Part shown: positions 1 through 7,630 of the stretch, piece by piece | Layout: each line of letters begins with the position of its first letter | How positions within the stretch are numbered: the stretch's first letter is position 1 | Assembly: GCA_905479025.1 (NCBI GenBank) | Contig: CAJQKX010000460.1 | Coordinates: 1 to 11,585, forward strand | Length of the DNA: 11,585 nucleotides | Reading direction: 5' to 3' | Source: an uncultured Paraglaciecola sp. | Lineage (GTDB): Bacteria > Pseudomonadota > Gammaproteobacteria > Enterobacterales > Alteromonadaceae | Program-made: the position numbers and the translations under genes | The notes under the pieces: model-generated | The model's database searches: none | Told to the model about the DNA's origin: nothing | The model's input: the letters and a program-made list of their open reading frames with translations, nothing else

Positions 1-306
1 GCCTTTCATATCTGCTGCACCACGGCCATGAATATAGCCATCTTTTTCGGTAGCTTCAAAAGGTGGGGTTTGCCAATTCTGTTCTGGGCCTGTAGGTACA
101 ACATCTGTATGCCCAGCAAAACAAAATAGTGGTTCATTTGTTCCCTTGCGAGCCCAAATGTTTTTAGTGTCGGCAAAGGTTAAATCTTCGATTACAAAGC
201 CTAAAGGTTTAAGGATATTAGCCATCATTTCCTGACAACCCGCATCTTCAGGAGTAACAGATTTTCTGTTGATTAAGTTTTTAGTCAAATCAAGTGTGTG
301 GCTCAT
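1..306 (-). CDS. dapE: Succinyl-diaminopimelate desuccinylase, N-terminal part (cut by window edge)
   Basis: DapE hydrolyses N-succinyl-LL-2,6-diaminopimelate to LL-diaminopimelate and succinate in the cytoplasm, a step of lysine and peptidoglycan precursor synthesis. Only the first 102 residues are in the window; the family is usually about 375 residues. Seen: the M20 metallopeptidase motif [11 protein letters not shown], with zinc ligand His66 and catalytic Asp68, and [10 protein letters not shown], with the bridging Asp near residue 99. The start ATG (306-304) overlaps the TGA of the upstream yffB-like gene as ATGA, which points to translational coupling in one operon. E. coli has the same yffB-dapE order. 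The call is confident from these motifs and from colinear similarity to E. coli DapE. Confidence 0.96.
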   Translation of the reverse strand, partial: MSHTLDLTKNLINRKSVTPEDAGCQEMMANILKPLGFVIEDLTFADTKNIWARKGTNEPLFCFAGHTDVVPTGPEQNWQTPPFEATEKDGYIHGRGAADMKG

Positions 307-647
307 GAGAAAACCTCTGAAAATTGGTCTGCTTTAAAACCAATGAAATATTTATCTTTATGGATCAGTATGGGACGTTTTATCATAGCTGGATGTTCAA
401 GCATTAGCGCCAAGGCAGAGGTTTTATCAAGCCCTTGTTTTTGCTCTTCACTTAACTGACGAAAAGTAGTTCCACGTTTGTTAAGCATGATTTCCCAGCC
501 CAAGGTTTGTTCTGTTTGCTCAAGCCAATTGGTGTCGAGTCCGTCTTGTCTGTAATCGTGGAAAACATAGTTGATATTGTGTGAAGATAACCAAGCGCGT
601 GCTTTTTTGATGGTATCGCAGTTTTTAATGCCGAACAGAGTGGTCAT
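303..647 (-). CDS. yffB: Spx/ArsC-family thioredoxin-fold protein, YffB type
   Basis: This is a 114-residue cytoplasmic protein of the ArsC/Spx/MgsR family. The N-terminus has the family pattern with a single redox cysteine ([12 protein letters not shown], Cys10), followed by an RGTTFR segment and the KRPIL motif near residues 90-95, which carries the conserved Arg of the ArsC fold. It has no CxxC, so it resembles YffB rather than classical redox Spx. YffB proteins are predicted thiol-dependent reductases, but their substrate is not established. It is the promoter-proximal gene of a yffB-dapE operon with a 4-base ATGA overlap. An AGGA ribosome site lies just upstream of the ATG. Arsenate reductase activity is possible by homology, but no arsenic genes are nearby. 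Confidence 0.92.
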   Translation of the reverse strand: MTTLFGIKNCDTIKKARAWLSSHNINYVFHDYRQDGLDTNWLEQTEQTLGWEIMLNKRGTTFRQLSEEQKQGLDKTSALALMLEHPAMIKRPILIHKDKYFIGFKADQFSEVFS

Positions 648-679
648 AGTGTCCTAATTTAGTTACTGATATCATTCGT

Positions 680-715
680 GCACTGACTATAACGATAAAG
701 GGTAAGGCAGGTAAA
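680..715 (-). promoter_or_regulatory. Candidate sigma-70 promoter for yffB-dapE
   Basis: On the minus strand TTTACC (715-710) and TATAGT (691-686) are separated by 18 bases. The -10 matches consensus at five of six positions and the -35 more weakly. A start near 680 would leave a leader of about 33 bases before the yffB ATG. This is pattern matching only. Confidence 0.4.
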
Positions 716-821
716 GGAACAAACCAATCCTTTTAGTTAACTGTTATTCCTAATTTATATGTAAACAGTTATCATTTTATCTTGTTAGCGATAACTTGAA
801 AATAGTGCGCTTGAATGCATT

Positions 822-1257
822 TTATTTTATCGCTACTAAGAAAGGTGATAGAACATAAAATTCTGAGTAGTCGTCTTTTCATCTTAACCAGAAAAATTCG
901 GCCAGTAGCTGTCTGTGCTCAACGTTTTTAGTTTGTTTAACGACGCTCTTAGATCCTTTCCCCAATATAAAGTGATAATCAATCCCTAGCTATATTTTTA
1001 GCTTTAAGCCATTTGCGTCTTTATTTTTAATTGATGAGCTTGTTCTGGGAATTACATCATAGTGCCAGCGAAAGGTGTTAATTCTTTGTGATCAGAAGGT
1101 TTGATAGCGATGCCTTCGCCAAAAAGTCTTTCAGTAAAAAGTGCATGTGGCACCTCATCGAATGGCAGCACTGTGCCCATTAACTGGCTGTAAGTGTTAA
1201 TAGCTTTTTTATGACATGGCAGTGAACTAGCTTTACAAGGCGACTAAACAATCCCAT
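822..1257 (-). pseudogene. crr: Decayed glucose-specific PTS EIIA (crr-like)
   Basis: Read on the minus strand across frames, this matches E. coli Crr (EIIA-Glc) almost without gaps. It begins MGLFSRLVKLV (E. coli MGLFDKLKSLV), starting at 1257. After a frameshift it continues as GTVLPFDEVPHALF and LFGEGIAIKPSDHKELTPFAGT. A TAA (1054-1052) follows, then FPEQAHQLKIK, which keeps the equivalent of His75 (codon 1036-1034). A second frameshift near 1019-1021 leads into DANGLKLKI-stop-LGID. This lines up with SDSGVELFVHFGID, so the phosphorylated His90 codon is now TAG (992-990). Weaker similarity continues through EFFWLR to about 822, with further stops. Intact EIIA-Glc carries phosphate to sugar permeases and controls adenylate cyclase and inducer exclusion. 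This copy cannot encode it. No ptsH or ptsI is adjacent. The left end is approximate. Confidence 0.85.
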
Positions 1258-1712
1258 CGTAATCATTATTCTTGAAACCAGCTGATAGGGCTTGTTAGTG
1301 TGTAGTCTGAAAACTAATCTTTAGCATAGCGAAATATTGCACTTCATTTTTTGGGTATGATAGCAAAACAGTCGTCCGTAATGATATCAAGTTGGGTTTA
1401 TCCACTGTTCCTGTGGATAACTCTGTTGAGTACTGTTTATATGTCGGTTAATAAACTGATATATATAGAGAAATTTCTGTTGGTTGCAAAACACTCGATA
1501 GCTAAAAGCTTGATTGAAATTGCAGCATTTAATGGGGGATTATAAATAATAATCAGATAGGTATATTAAATTTTCTGATTTAGATGCATCTATTGCACAA
1601 GTTGTTAAACTTAAAAACAGTTTTTTAACTGCTATAAAAGACTCAGTGATAACAGTCATTACATCATTTTAAGAGATCCGTAAGTCACGGTATATGCCGT
1701 CTATGCTGGGAT
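1258..1712. other. Gene-poor intergenic stretch
   Basis: I find no gene here that I can support. The sequence is AT-rich. It holds an inverted pair of DnaA-box-like 9-mers (1398-1420). An open plus-strand stretch (about 1552-1672) has no ATG, no ribosome site and no recognisable family. With the adjacent crr remnant, it looks like a region undergoing gene decay between yffB and the patatin gene. The part just upstream of 1257 on the minus strand would be the old crr promoter region, but I see no clear promoter there. Confidence 0.6.
1398..1420. repeat. Inverted pair of DnaA-box-like 9-mers
   Basis: TTATCCACT (1398-1406) faces TGTGGATAA (1412-1420), which reads TTATCCACA on the minus strand, the consensus DnaA box. 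The eight-base arms TTATCCAC/GTGGATAA are perfect and separated by seven bases. It could bind DnaA or form a small hairpin. No dnaA, dnaN, gidA or AT-rich unwinding array is near, so an origin is unlikely. Confidence 0.5.
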
Positions 1713-1718
1713 TATAAT
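1713..1718 (+). promoter_or_regulatory. Candidate -10 box for the patatin-like gene
   Basis: A perfect TATAAT lies 30 bases before the chosen start codon at 1749. No convincing -35 hexamer is seen 16-18 bases upstream, so the promoter is weak or depends on an activator. Confidence 0.35.
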
Positions 1719-1748
1719 AAATACTAGCGTTTGAATAAAAGGAAGAGT

Positions 1749-2816
1749 ATGCAGGTTTTGGATGTTTATGCTGGAAAAAATGCTCTAGCACGTATTAAAA
1801 AAGAGGGCTTTAGTGCTGATTTATTTGATTATATGTTGGGGGCATCTGGTGGGCCTAAGTGGTTTGTGTTGGCGGGTCTTGACCGTTATATATTCCCTGA
1901 ATTTTTTGCTGGGCGAACTAGGCCTTTAAATATTATTGGTTCGTCAGCGGGGGCGTTTAGATTTGCCTGTTTCGCTCAAAATGACCCATTGTCTGCGATT
2001 AATCGCTTGGCAGAGCGCTATTCTCAGACTGTTTACTCTGATAAACCGACCGCTAAAGAAATCACTGCAAAAGGCACGGCACTGTTAAATTATGTACTAG
2101 GTGAAAATGGTTGCGATGAAATCATCAACAACCCAATCATTAAAGCGCATTTTATTGTGGCCAAGTGTAAAGGTTTAACTCAGTTCGAAGCAAAACCACT
2201 ACAAATGACAGGTTTAATTGCCAGCGCTAGTGCTAATGCGATGAAGCGGAAATGGTTAGAAAAGTTTTACCAGCGTTATTTGTTTTCGTCGCCTAATTCT
2301 AATTTAAAGGTCAATGATCCTGTTAACATGACCTCATATTCTGTTCCTCTTACTGCTAAAAATTTACCGCAGGCCTTGATGGCATCAGGTTCTATTCCTA
2401 TTGTGATTGAAGGTGTAAAAAATATTGATGGTGCACCACCTGGAATGTATAGAGATGGCGGTATTATTGATTATCACTTTGATTTAACCTTTGGACCGCA
2501 AAAAGGGCTAGTGCTTTATTCGCACTTTTACTCAAAACCTATACCTGGCTGGTTCGATAAGTCCCTTAAAAAGCGACTTCCACATGCAAACAGTTACAAT
2601 GACGTGGTCATGTTGGTACCTTCTGACGAGTTTATATCTAGTTTACCTTATGGCAAAATTCCTGACAGAAAAGACTTTGAAGTCATGTCCTCAGCGCAAC
2701 GTATTGAATATTGGCAAACCGTTATTGCTCAAAGTGACATTTTAGGGGAGGCGTTTAAGGATATGTGTGACAATCAAAAAATAGTCGACTATATTAAGCC
2801 TATTGAGTTTGGTTGA
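1749..2816 (+). CDS. Patatin-like phospholipase family protein
   Basis: A 355-residue protein with the patatin Ser-Asp dyad. GASGGPKW (31-38) gives the glycine-rich oxyanion hole, GSSAG (64-68) carries nucleophile Ser66, and YRDGG carries catalytic Asp236. Patatin-like enzymes hydrolyse acyl esters of membrane lipids or other lipids; the substrate here is unknown. There is no signal peptide or clear membrane helix, so it is probably cytoplasmic and unlike secreted ExoU-type toxins. The start is ATG 1749, preceded by AAAGGAAGAG with good spacing. An in-frame TTG at 1731 would add six residues but has no ribosome site. The gene stands alone, with a long empty region before it and a convergent gene after it. 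I do not recognise a specific gene name. Confidence 0.88.
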   Translation: MQVLDVYAGKNALARIKKEGFSADLFDYMLGASGGPKWFVLAGLDRYIFPEFFAGRTRPLNIIGSSAGAFRFACFAQNDPLSAINRLAERYSQTVYSDKPTAKEITAKGTALLNYVLGENGCDEIINNPIIKAHFIVAKCKGLTQFEAKPLQMTGLIASASANAMKRKWLEKFYQRYLFSSPNSNLKVNDPVNMTSYSVPLTAKNLPQALMASGSIPIVIEGVKNIDGAPPGMYRDGGIIDYHFDLTFGPQKGLVLYSHFYSKPIPGWFDKSLKKRLPHANSYNDVVMLVPSDEFISSLPYGKIPDRKDFEVMSSAQRIEYWQTVIAQSDILGEAFKDMCDNQKIVDYIKPIEFG

Positions 2817-2913
2817 AACACAAGGGTTGATGTTAGTGACTTCGGGGTCAATCATTATGAGTAACAATTAAACTGAGTTTAGAATAATACCCTCTGATGA
2901 AATTAAAAATTTG

Positions 2914-4584
2914 TTATTTTGATTCATCTACACAAATTTGGCTTCTACCTGCATTTTTAGCTTTGTACAGAGCGACATCGGCTGAGTTTATTAGCTCATT
3001 TAGTTTTTGATGATGAGTTGAACTGGCCAATCCCGCACTAAAACTACAATTAAAAGATTGTTTATTAACGGTATAGTTAATGTGTAAAAAGGCGGTTAAA
3101 ATCTCGTTTATTTTATTTTCGATAATTTTGGAGTTTGCGTTATTAAACACCACCATAAATTCTTCTCCTCCATAGCGGCCTACATGGTCGGTATATCGCA
3201 CCGACTGAAGTAATAATTGTCCTAAAGAAATCAGTACCTTATCTCCATTCACATGACCGTATTTATCGTTTACTTCTTTGAAATGATCTAAATCAATCAT
3301 CACGATCACAGTAGGTGTTTGTTGGCGCGAAGTCAGTCTCATGGAATGAGCTGCGGCTTCCATGATTTGTCCATGGTTAAGTACGCCTGTTAAACTATCC
3401 CTAGATGCAAGGTACCGAATTTCTTGTCCCCTTTGAATACGGCTATCAACCTGCTGTACGATAAGGTTAGGAGGGGTATTTTTGGAGATGACATCATCAG
3501 CACCACACTCTAATACTTCAAGTTTGGTTTTGATACCATCGTCAGAAGTGAGGAAAATGATCGGTACATAATCGTATTTAGCTTGTTGGCGAAGAACCAT
3601 TGCTACTTCCAGACCACTTATGTTTGGCATGTGAATATCTAACAAAAACACATCCGGATGGAAAGATTCTAATTCTGTCATGATTGAATTGGCTTGAGAT
3701 ATTGCCAGAACTTCTACATGTTCGTCCTCTAGCAACGTTTTATAAAAACTACCCTCTAAGGCTTGGTCATCTAAGAGTAAAATTCTATAGGGCCGGATTA
3801 TATCTATCTTGAAATTTTTACGAATTTTGGATACTAAAGTAGTGATATTAACTGGTTTTAAAAGATATTCTTTTACTTTGGATCTTACTGCTGAAAGTCT
3901 ATTTTCAAAGGAACTTGAGGAAGATAAAACAAATACGTCGGTATCGAATGTTTTGAGTTTGGCAGCAAAGTCAAATATTTTTTCAGAGAGGTTAATCGAG
4001 TTATCAGTATCAATAAGCACTAAATTAAATCTATTTTGTTTAAACACTTCTTCGAACTGTTCAATTGAATTGAACTGGTTGATTGTAAACCCAAATTCAG
4101 TAAGAAGTTTAGCGTTAACCACTGATGTGTTTTTATTGTCATCAATTAAGGCAATCTTTATATCACGATAAGACGGTGAATTAATTTCTTCTTTGATTTT
4201 TTGTGGCTCGCGTAATTTACTTAAAGTAGACGTTGCTTCTTTTAATAAAAGTAATGGATTAGGGTTGTTTTTTGTTGCTTCAATCATCGTATTCATATGA
4301 CGATCAATAAAAGGTATAACACTATTTAAAGTGTTGATTTTTTCTTCACAGGGGGCCACCTCTTCTTCAATCAAGCAGAGCAGGTCACTCAAAGCTAAAA
4401 AGTTGAGTGATGCACTAGAGCCTCTGATGCTGTGTACTTCAAACCTAAATTTTTTGACTGCGTCCAGAGTTTTAGACGTTCTAGCGTTTAACCATAACTT
4501 AGTCAACATTGCTAGCTTGTCACTATACTCAGCAATAAAAGTGATTCGAAACTCTGCTAGTTTCTGTTCCATCTTAGAACTCAT
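2914..4584 (-). CDS. Hpt-REC-REC-GGDEF diguanylate cyclase response regulator
   Basis: A 556-residue cytoplasmic signalling protein that should make cyclic di-GMP from two GTP. Residues 1-125 form an Hpt-like helical domain with HSIRGSSASLNF (phospho-acceptor His51). REC1 (about 142-258) has IDDN, Asp192 and Lys243, but its loop (IDTDNSINLS) lacks the usual MP-G pattern. REC2 (about 266-385) is canonical: LLDD, Asp316 in LLDIHMPNISG, Thr346 and Lys368. The GGDEF domain (about 395-553) has an intact GGEEF active site (472-476) and an RxxD inhibitory site (RYTD, 463-466), so it is predicted to be active and product-inhibited. There is no membrane segment. No histidine kinase lies in the window, so input probably comes from an unlinked kinase through the Hpt or REC domains. 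An AAGGG before ATG 4584 supports the start. It is divergent from uspA and convergent with the patatin gene. Confidence 0.93.
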   Translation of the reverse strand: MSSKMEQKLAEFRITFIAEYSDKLAMLTKLWLNARTSKTLDAVKKFRFEVHSIRGSSASLNFLALSDLLCLIEEEVAPCEEKINTLNSVIPFIDRHMNTMIEATKNNPNPLLLLKEATSTLSKLREPQKIKEEINSPSYRDIKIALIDDNKNTSVVNAKLLTEFGFTINQFNSIEQFEEVFKQNRFNLVLIDTDNSINLSEKIFDFAAKLKTFDTDVFVLSSSSSFENRLSAVRSKVKEYLLKPVNITTLVSKIRKNFKIDIIRPYRILLLDDQALEGSFYKTLLEDEHVEVLAISQANSIMTELESFHPDVFLLDIHMPNISGLEVAMVLRQQAKYDYVPIIFLTSDDGIKTKLEVLECGADDVISKNTPPNLIVQQVDSRIQRGQEIRYLASRDSLTGVLNHGQIMEAAAHSMRLTSRQQTPTVIVMIDLDHFKEVNDKYGHVNGDKVLISLGQLLLQSVRYTDHVGRYGGEEFMVVFNNANSKIIENKINEILTAFLHINYTVNKQSFNCSFSAGLASSTHHQKLNELINSADVALYKAKNAGRSQICVDESK

Positions 4585-4703
4585 GAGGACCCTTTCTGTT
4601 TTTAAAAGACGATTATCAATGATATTCCCTAAATATCTTTATAACCTACTGATTTATAGTTTATGTGTACAGGAAATAGAGAAAGCACACAGGCTTAAAT
4701 AAC

Positions 4704-4720
4704 GTATTTTCGCAAAATAC
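4704..4720. repeat. Perfect 7-bp inverted repeat, possible operator
   Basis: GTATTTT-CGC-AAAATAC is a perfect inverted repeat between the divergent cyclase gene and uspA, about 120 bases before the cyclase start. No U-run follows on either side, so it does not resemble a terminator. A dimeric repressor site for one of the divergent genes is possible. I cannot name the regulator. Confidence 0.4.
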
Positions 4721-4772
4721 ATGAACTTATATGATAGTTCAATTCTAAATATTAAATTCTAACCAACCTAAT

Positions 4773-4786
4773 TAGATTTAAATCAA
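4773..4786 (+). promoter_or_regulatory. FNR-like box, upstream site
   Basis: TAGATTTAAATCAA matches TTGAT-N4-ATCAA at nine of ten positions. Its centre lies exactly 51 bases upstream of the perfect box at 4824-4837. A second FNR dimer about five helical turns upstream is known from some E. coli promoters. It could also be chance in AT-rich DNA. Confidence 0.4.
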
Positions 4787-4823
4787 ATACGGATTAATGT
4801 TATTTAGCCTGTGAATCGACAGT

Positions 4824-4837
4824 TTGATATAGATCAA
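4824..4837 (+). promoter_or_regulatory. FNR box upstream of uspA-glgC
   Basis: TTGATATAGATCAA is a perfect TTGAT-N4-ATCAA site. Its centre is 98 bases before the uspA ATG. If it sits at -41.5, transcription would start near 4872. The matching -10 region (TCTAAA at 4858-4863 or TAAATA at 4860-4865) is only a partial match. It could also act on the divergent cyclase gene, but that start is about 240 bases away. Confidence 0.75.
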
Positions 4838-4928
4838 TGTTACCTAGTGTCTTTGAGTCTAAATAAAGTAAGCAAGTTAAAAACACTCCTAATTAAAGCT
4901 AGAGTTTCGTTTAACAGGTAAATTAAAT

Positions 4929-5351
4929 ATGGATAGTTATCAAAACATTTTAGTTGCATTAGATCTTTTTTTTGAGCACAAACCTGTATTAGATCGAGCG
5001 CTGGATATTGCACAAAATCCGTCGCAAATTAGTCTTATTTACGTGACTTTTCCACAGATTTACTTCGATTCATATGGGCTTGGTATAGGTTCAGATTTTG
5101 TGAACGATAATCAAGAAACTGCAAAAGCAACACTATTAGAACTGGCCAAAACGCACTGTATCCCAGACAAACAAGTATATGCACCTATTGGTTCAGCAGT
5201 TAATGAAATTCATTTGTTGTCCGAAAGTGTCAAGGCTGATTTGATTGTTATGGGTACTCATGGCCAAAGTGGTTTGAAGTTATTACTAGGCTCCACTGCC
5301 AATGGTGTATTGCATGGTGTGAAGTGTGATGTGTTGGCAATTAAAATTTGA
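4929..5351 (+). CDS. Universal stress protein, single UspA domain
   Basis: A 140-residue cytoplasmic protein covering one complete Usp domain. It begins YQNILVALDL (strand 1 with the nucleotide-contacting Asp) and ends with the ATP-binding loop GTHGQSGLKLLLGST (109-123). The loop has the G-2x-G spacing, but only eight residues, rather than the usual nine, precede the final G-S. Usp proteins bind ATP or AMP and aid survival in growth arrest and oxygen limitation; molecular roles vary. It lies downstream of an FNR box and 38 bases before glgC on the same strand, so the two are probably cotranscribed. The ribosome site (AGG, about 11 bases from the ATG) is weak. The family is certain, the subtype is not. 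Confidence 0.92.
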   Translation: MDSYQNILVALDLFFEHKPVLDRALDIAQNPSQISLIYVTFPQIYFDSYGLGIGSDFVNDNQETAKATLLELAKTHCIPDKQVYAPIGSAVNEIHLLSESVKADLIVMGTHGQSGLKLLLGSTANGVLHGVKCDVLAIKI

Positions 5352-5389
5352 GCAGAAATTATCAGTAATACTAACATTAGGTAATCATT

Positions 5390-6664
5390 ATGATCTCCTC
5401 CAACTCACGTTACGTTAGTCAGATCACACGAGATACATTAGCCTTGATCCTTGCAGGAGGTAAAGGCAGTCGATTGTGTGAATTAACTCAATATCAGGCT
5501 AAACCTGCAATTCATTTTGGTGGGAAATTCAGAGTAATTGACTTTCCCTTGTCGAATTGTATTAATTCAGGGATTAGGCAGATTGGGGTCATGACCCAAT
5601 ACAAAGCTTATTCGTTAATACGTCACTTGTCGCGAGGATGGGGGCATTTAAACCGAGAGTTAGGTGAATATGTTGAGCTCTTACCTGCGTCCCAGCAATA
5701 TTCTCCCAGTTGGTATGAAGGTACGGCGGATGCGCTGTATCAAAATATTGAGTTTATTCGTGAGCATGCACCTAAGTATGTTGTTGTGCTGGCAGGTGAT
5801 CATATTTATAAAATGGATTATGGAGATATGCTAGTCCAACATGTTGAAAGTGCAGCAGATATGACGATATCTTGCATCGAGGTGCCAGTGATCGATGCGG
5901 CGGGTGCCTTCGGTGTGATGTGCGTGGATGAACACAACCGGATCACGAATTTTCATGATAAACCTGATAAACCTTGTCCCCTTGAAGACAAACCTGAATA
6001 CACGCTGGCATCCATGGGAAATTATGTGTTCAATACTGAATTTCTTATTCAGCAACTAATTGCGGATGCTAAAAACATAGACTCGCTGCATGATTTTGGT
6101 AGAGATATTATTCCTGCTGCAATTAATACTAATCATGTGATGGCGTTTAGATTCTGTTCTGATGATGGACAATCTGCTCCGTATTGGCGCGATGTGGGAA
6201 CCTTAGATGCATTTTGGCAGGCCAATATGGACCTTGTTGCAATCACTCCAGAACTAAATATCTATGATCAAGATTGGCCTATTTGGACACATCAGAAACA
6301 ATCACCTCCAGCTAAATTTATTTTTAATGATTATGGCCGTCGTGGTTATGCAGTGGACTCGATTGTGTCAGGTGGTTGTATTGTTTCTGGTGCTGAAATT
6401 AGTCAATCATTGTTATTTTCAGATGTGCATGTTCACTCATATAGTAAAATTGAAAAATCAGTGATCCTGCCTCAAGTTGATATTGCTCAGCATGTTAAAA
6501 TTAATCGCTCAATTATTGATACAGGCTGCCAAATACCTGAAGGAATGAGTATTGGGATAAACAAAGCACATGACATTGCACGGGGTTTTCGTATCAGCCA
6601 AGATGGTATTGTATTAGTGACCAAAGACATGCTTAACAAAGGAGATAACCAGCAAGGTTGTTAA
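5390..6664 (+). CDS. glgC: Glucose-1-phosphate adenylyltransferase (ADP-glucose pyrophosphorylase)
   Basis: GlgC makes ADP-glucose and pyrophosphate from ATP and glucose-1-phosphate, the committed step of bacterial glycogen synthesis. The 424-residue protein aligns with E. coli GlgC along its whole length. [11 protein letters not shown] (19-29) is the nucleotide loop. [19 protein letters not shown] begins at Lys38, the counterpart of the fructose-bisphosphate-binding Lys39. [10 protein letters not shown] carries catalytic Asp137, GAFGVM (172-177) and HDKP (Lys191) bind the sugar phosphate, and a left-handed beta-helix domain ends at [15 protein letters not shown] sequence. No glgA, glgB or glgP is adjacent, unlike the usual glycogen operon. 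It follows uspA by 38 bases, so it probably shares that FNR-box promoter. No terminator is clear after it. Confidence 0.97.
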   Translation: MISSNSRYVSQITRDTLALILAGGKGSRLCELTQYQAKPAIHFGGKFRVIDFPLSNCINSGIRQIGVMTQYKAYSLIRHLSRGWGHLNRELGEYVELLPASQQYSPSWYEGTADALYQNIEFIREHAPKYVVVLAGDHIYKMDYGDMLVQHVESAADMTISCIEVPVIDAAGAFGVMCVDEHNRITNFHDKPDKPCPLEDKPEYTLASMGNYVFNTEFLIQQLIADAKNIDSLHDFGRDIIPAAINTNHVMAFRFCSDDGQSAPYWRDVGTLDAFWQANMDLVAITPELNIYDQDWPIWTHQKQSPPAKFIFNDYGRRGYAVDSIVSGGCIVSGAEISQSLLFSDVHVHSYSKIEKSVILPQVDIAQHVKINRSIIDTGCQIPEGMSIGINKAHDIARGFRISQDGIVLVTKDMLNKGDNQQGC

Positions 6665-6786
6665 GACAGTGATACATAACTTAGGACCTCAGCACAGAAG
6701 TCGGTGTGTTTATATAAGTACTTACCGAAGTAAATTACGCAGAATAGCGAATACCCCAGCTTTCAACTAATCTTTATTATTTAACC

Positions 6787-6800
6787 TTGATTTATATCAA
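6787..6800 (+). promoter_or_regulatory. FNR box in front of the fnr-like gene
   Basis: TTGATTTATATCAA is a perfect TTGAT-N4-ATCAA site centred 50 bases before the regulator's ATG. A -41.5 placement would put the start at about 6835, inside the ribosome site. It is therefore more likely to be a repressing site near +1; a TATTAT at 6775-6780 could be the -10. Negative autoregulation is inferred, as for E. coli fnr. Confidence 0.75.
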
Positions 6801-6843
6801 TGGCAAGGAAATTAGCCTTTGACCTACCTTCAAGGATTGTAAA

Positions 6844-7614
6844 ATGCCTATAAATAAAACCCAACAACCTTCACTTTGCCAATACTGTAACATGCCTGGC
6901 ATATGCTTTAGTTTAGTTGATAAAACTAAAGCAGAGCCAAAAGTAAGTTCTCATAAGGTATATCATAAGTCAGACGAACTATTTGCGTCTGGCCAGACAT
7001 TTGAAGCTATTTTTATCTTGCGTAGCGGGTCAGCAAAATCTTCAGTGTCAGATAATAGTGGTCATGAACAAATTAGCCGTTTTCATTATCCCGGTGATTT
7101 GCTTGGTCTAGATGGTTTTGATAATGGCTCCCATGCTCAATCGATAAAGTTCTTGGAAACCAGCAGTGTGTGTCGTATCGGCTTAGGGGAGTTGGATAAG
7201 GCTATGGCGAATTCAGCAAGCATCAGACTTAACTTGCTGCAGGGCATGAGTCATGCCCTCAATAATGAAGACAAGTTTTTACTTAGTTTAAACAACATGA
7301 ACTCTGCACAGCGACTCATCTCATTTCTATTGGACTTGTCTTCACAATTTGAAAAGAGAGGGTTATCTGGCAAGGTGTTTGACTTGAGCATGACTCGAGT
7401 GGATATCGCCAATTATTTAGGCATGGCGATTGAGACTGTTAGTCGGTTACTCACTCAGTTACACAATGAACATATAATTGAGGTAGAAAAACGCCGCGTC
7501 AAGTTTGTAGATTTTAGAAAACTGCATCAGTATCTGCTACTTGAACGTGTACCTCATAATTTACTTGGAGCAAAAATTCGTCAACTCAACTGCATACAGT
7601 CTGCGGTTGCCTGA
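6844..7614 (+). CDS. fnr: FNR-type oxygen-sensing transcription regulator (Crp/Fnr family)
   Basis: A 256-residue cytoplasmic regulator. The N-terminus has C-x2-C-x5-C (Cys12, 15, 21), and a fourth cysteine, Cys110 (ETSSVC), aligns with FNR Cys122. This is the full set for an oxygen-labile [4Fe-4S] cluster. A cyclic-nucleotide-binding-like beta-roll (about 35-120) contains SRFHYPGDLLGLD, matching FNR's GFHLAGDLVGFD. A dimerisation helix follows (about 125-160). The helix-turn-helix MTRVDIANYLG...ETVSR has Glu197, Ser200 and Arg201, the ExxSR contacts that read TTGAT. The spacing of the first three cysteines (x2, x5) matches E. coli FNR. AAGGA precedes the ATG. The gene has its own FNR box and sits among FNR-box genes. 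It may be the genome's main FNR or a second paralogue; the window cannot decide. Confidence 0.93.
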   Translation: MPINKTQQPSLCQYCNMPGICFSLVDKTKAEPKVSSHKVYHKSDELFASGQTFEAIFILRSGSAKSSVSDNSGHEQISRFHYPGDLLGLDGFDNGSHAQSIKFLETSSVCRIGLGELDKAMANSASIRLNLLQGMSHALNNEDKFLLSLNNMNSAQRLISFLLDLSSQFEKRGLSGKVFDLSMTRVDIANYLGMAIETVSRLLTQLHNEHIIEVEKRRVKFVDFRKLHQYLLLERVPHNLLGAKIRQLNCIQSAVA

Positions 7615-7630
7615 ACTATTTGCGACAGAG

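Noticed and set aside
739..770. AACTGTT/AACAGTT inverted repeat upstream of yffB
   Set aside because: Seven bases with an 18-base loop in AT-rich DNA is expected by chance, and no regulator motif is recognised.
1398..1420. Origin of replication
   Set aside because: Only two DnaA-box-like sites are present, with no replication genes or AT-rich unwinding repeats nearby.
1351..1545. Open frame of 64 codons on the plus strand
   Set aside because: It runs through the DnaA-box inverted repeat, has no ribosome site and resembles no family I know. AT-rich DNA of this length yields such frames by chance.
1552..1672. Open stretch of about 40 codons (KFSDLDASIAQVVKLKN...) on the plus strand
   Set aside because: It has no start codon or ribosome site, and I could not tie it to a protein family. 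It might be a remnant of an older gene, but that cannot be supported.
2869..2881. TAAAC-TGA-GTTTA hairpin between the convergent patatin and cyclase genes
   Set aside because: The stem is five AT-rich pairs and no T-run follows on either strand.
3283..3296. FNR-like match ATGATCTAAATCAA inside the cyclase gene
   Set aside because: It encodes the conserved DLDHF segment of the GGDEF domain and is far from any start, so it is best explained by coding constraint.
3809..4702. Two open frames (3809-4171 and 4331-4702) antisense to the diguanylate cyclase gene
   Set aside because: The opposite strand encodes clear REC and Hpt domains. These frames have no recognisable features and are shadows.
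5831..6464. Small frames overlapping glgC on both strands
   Set aside because: GlgC is unambiguous across this interval, and the overlapping frames show no family features.
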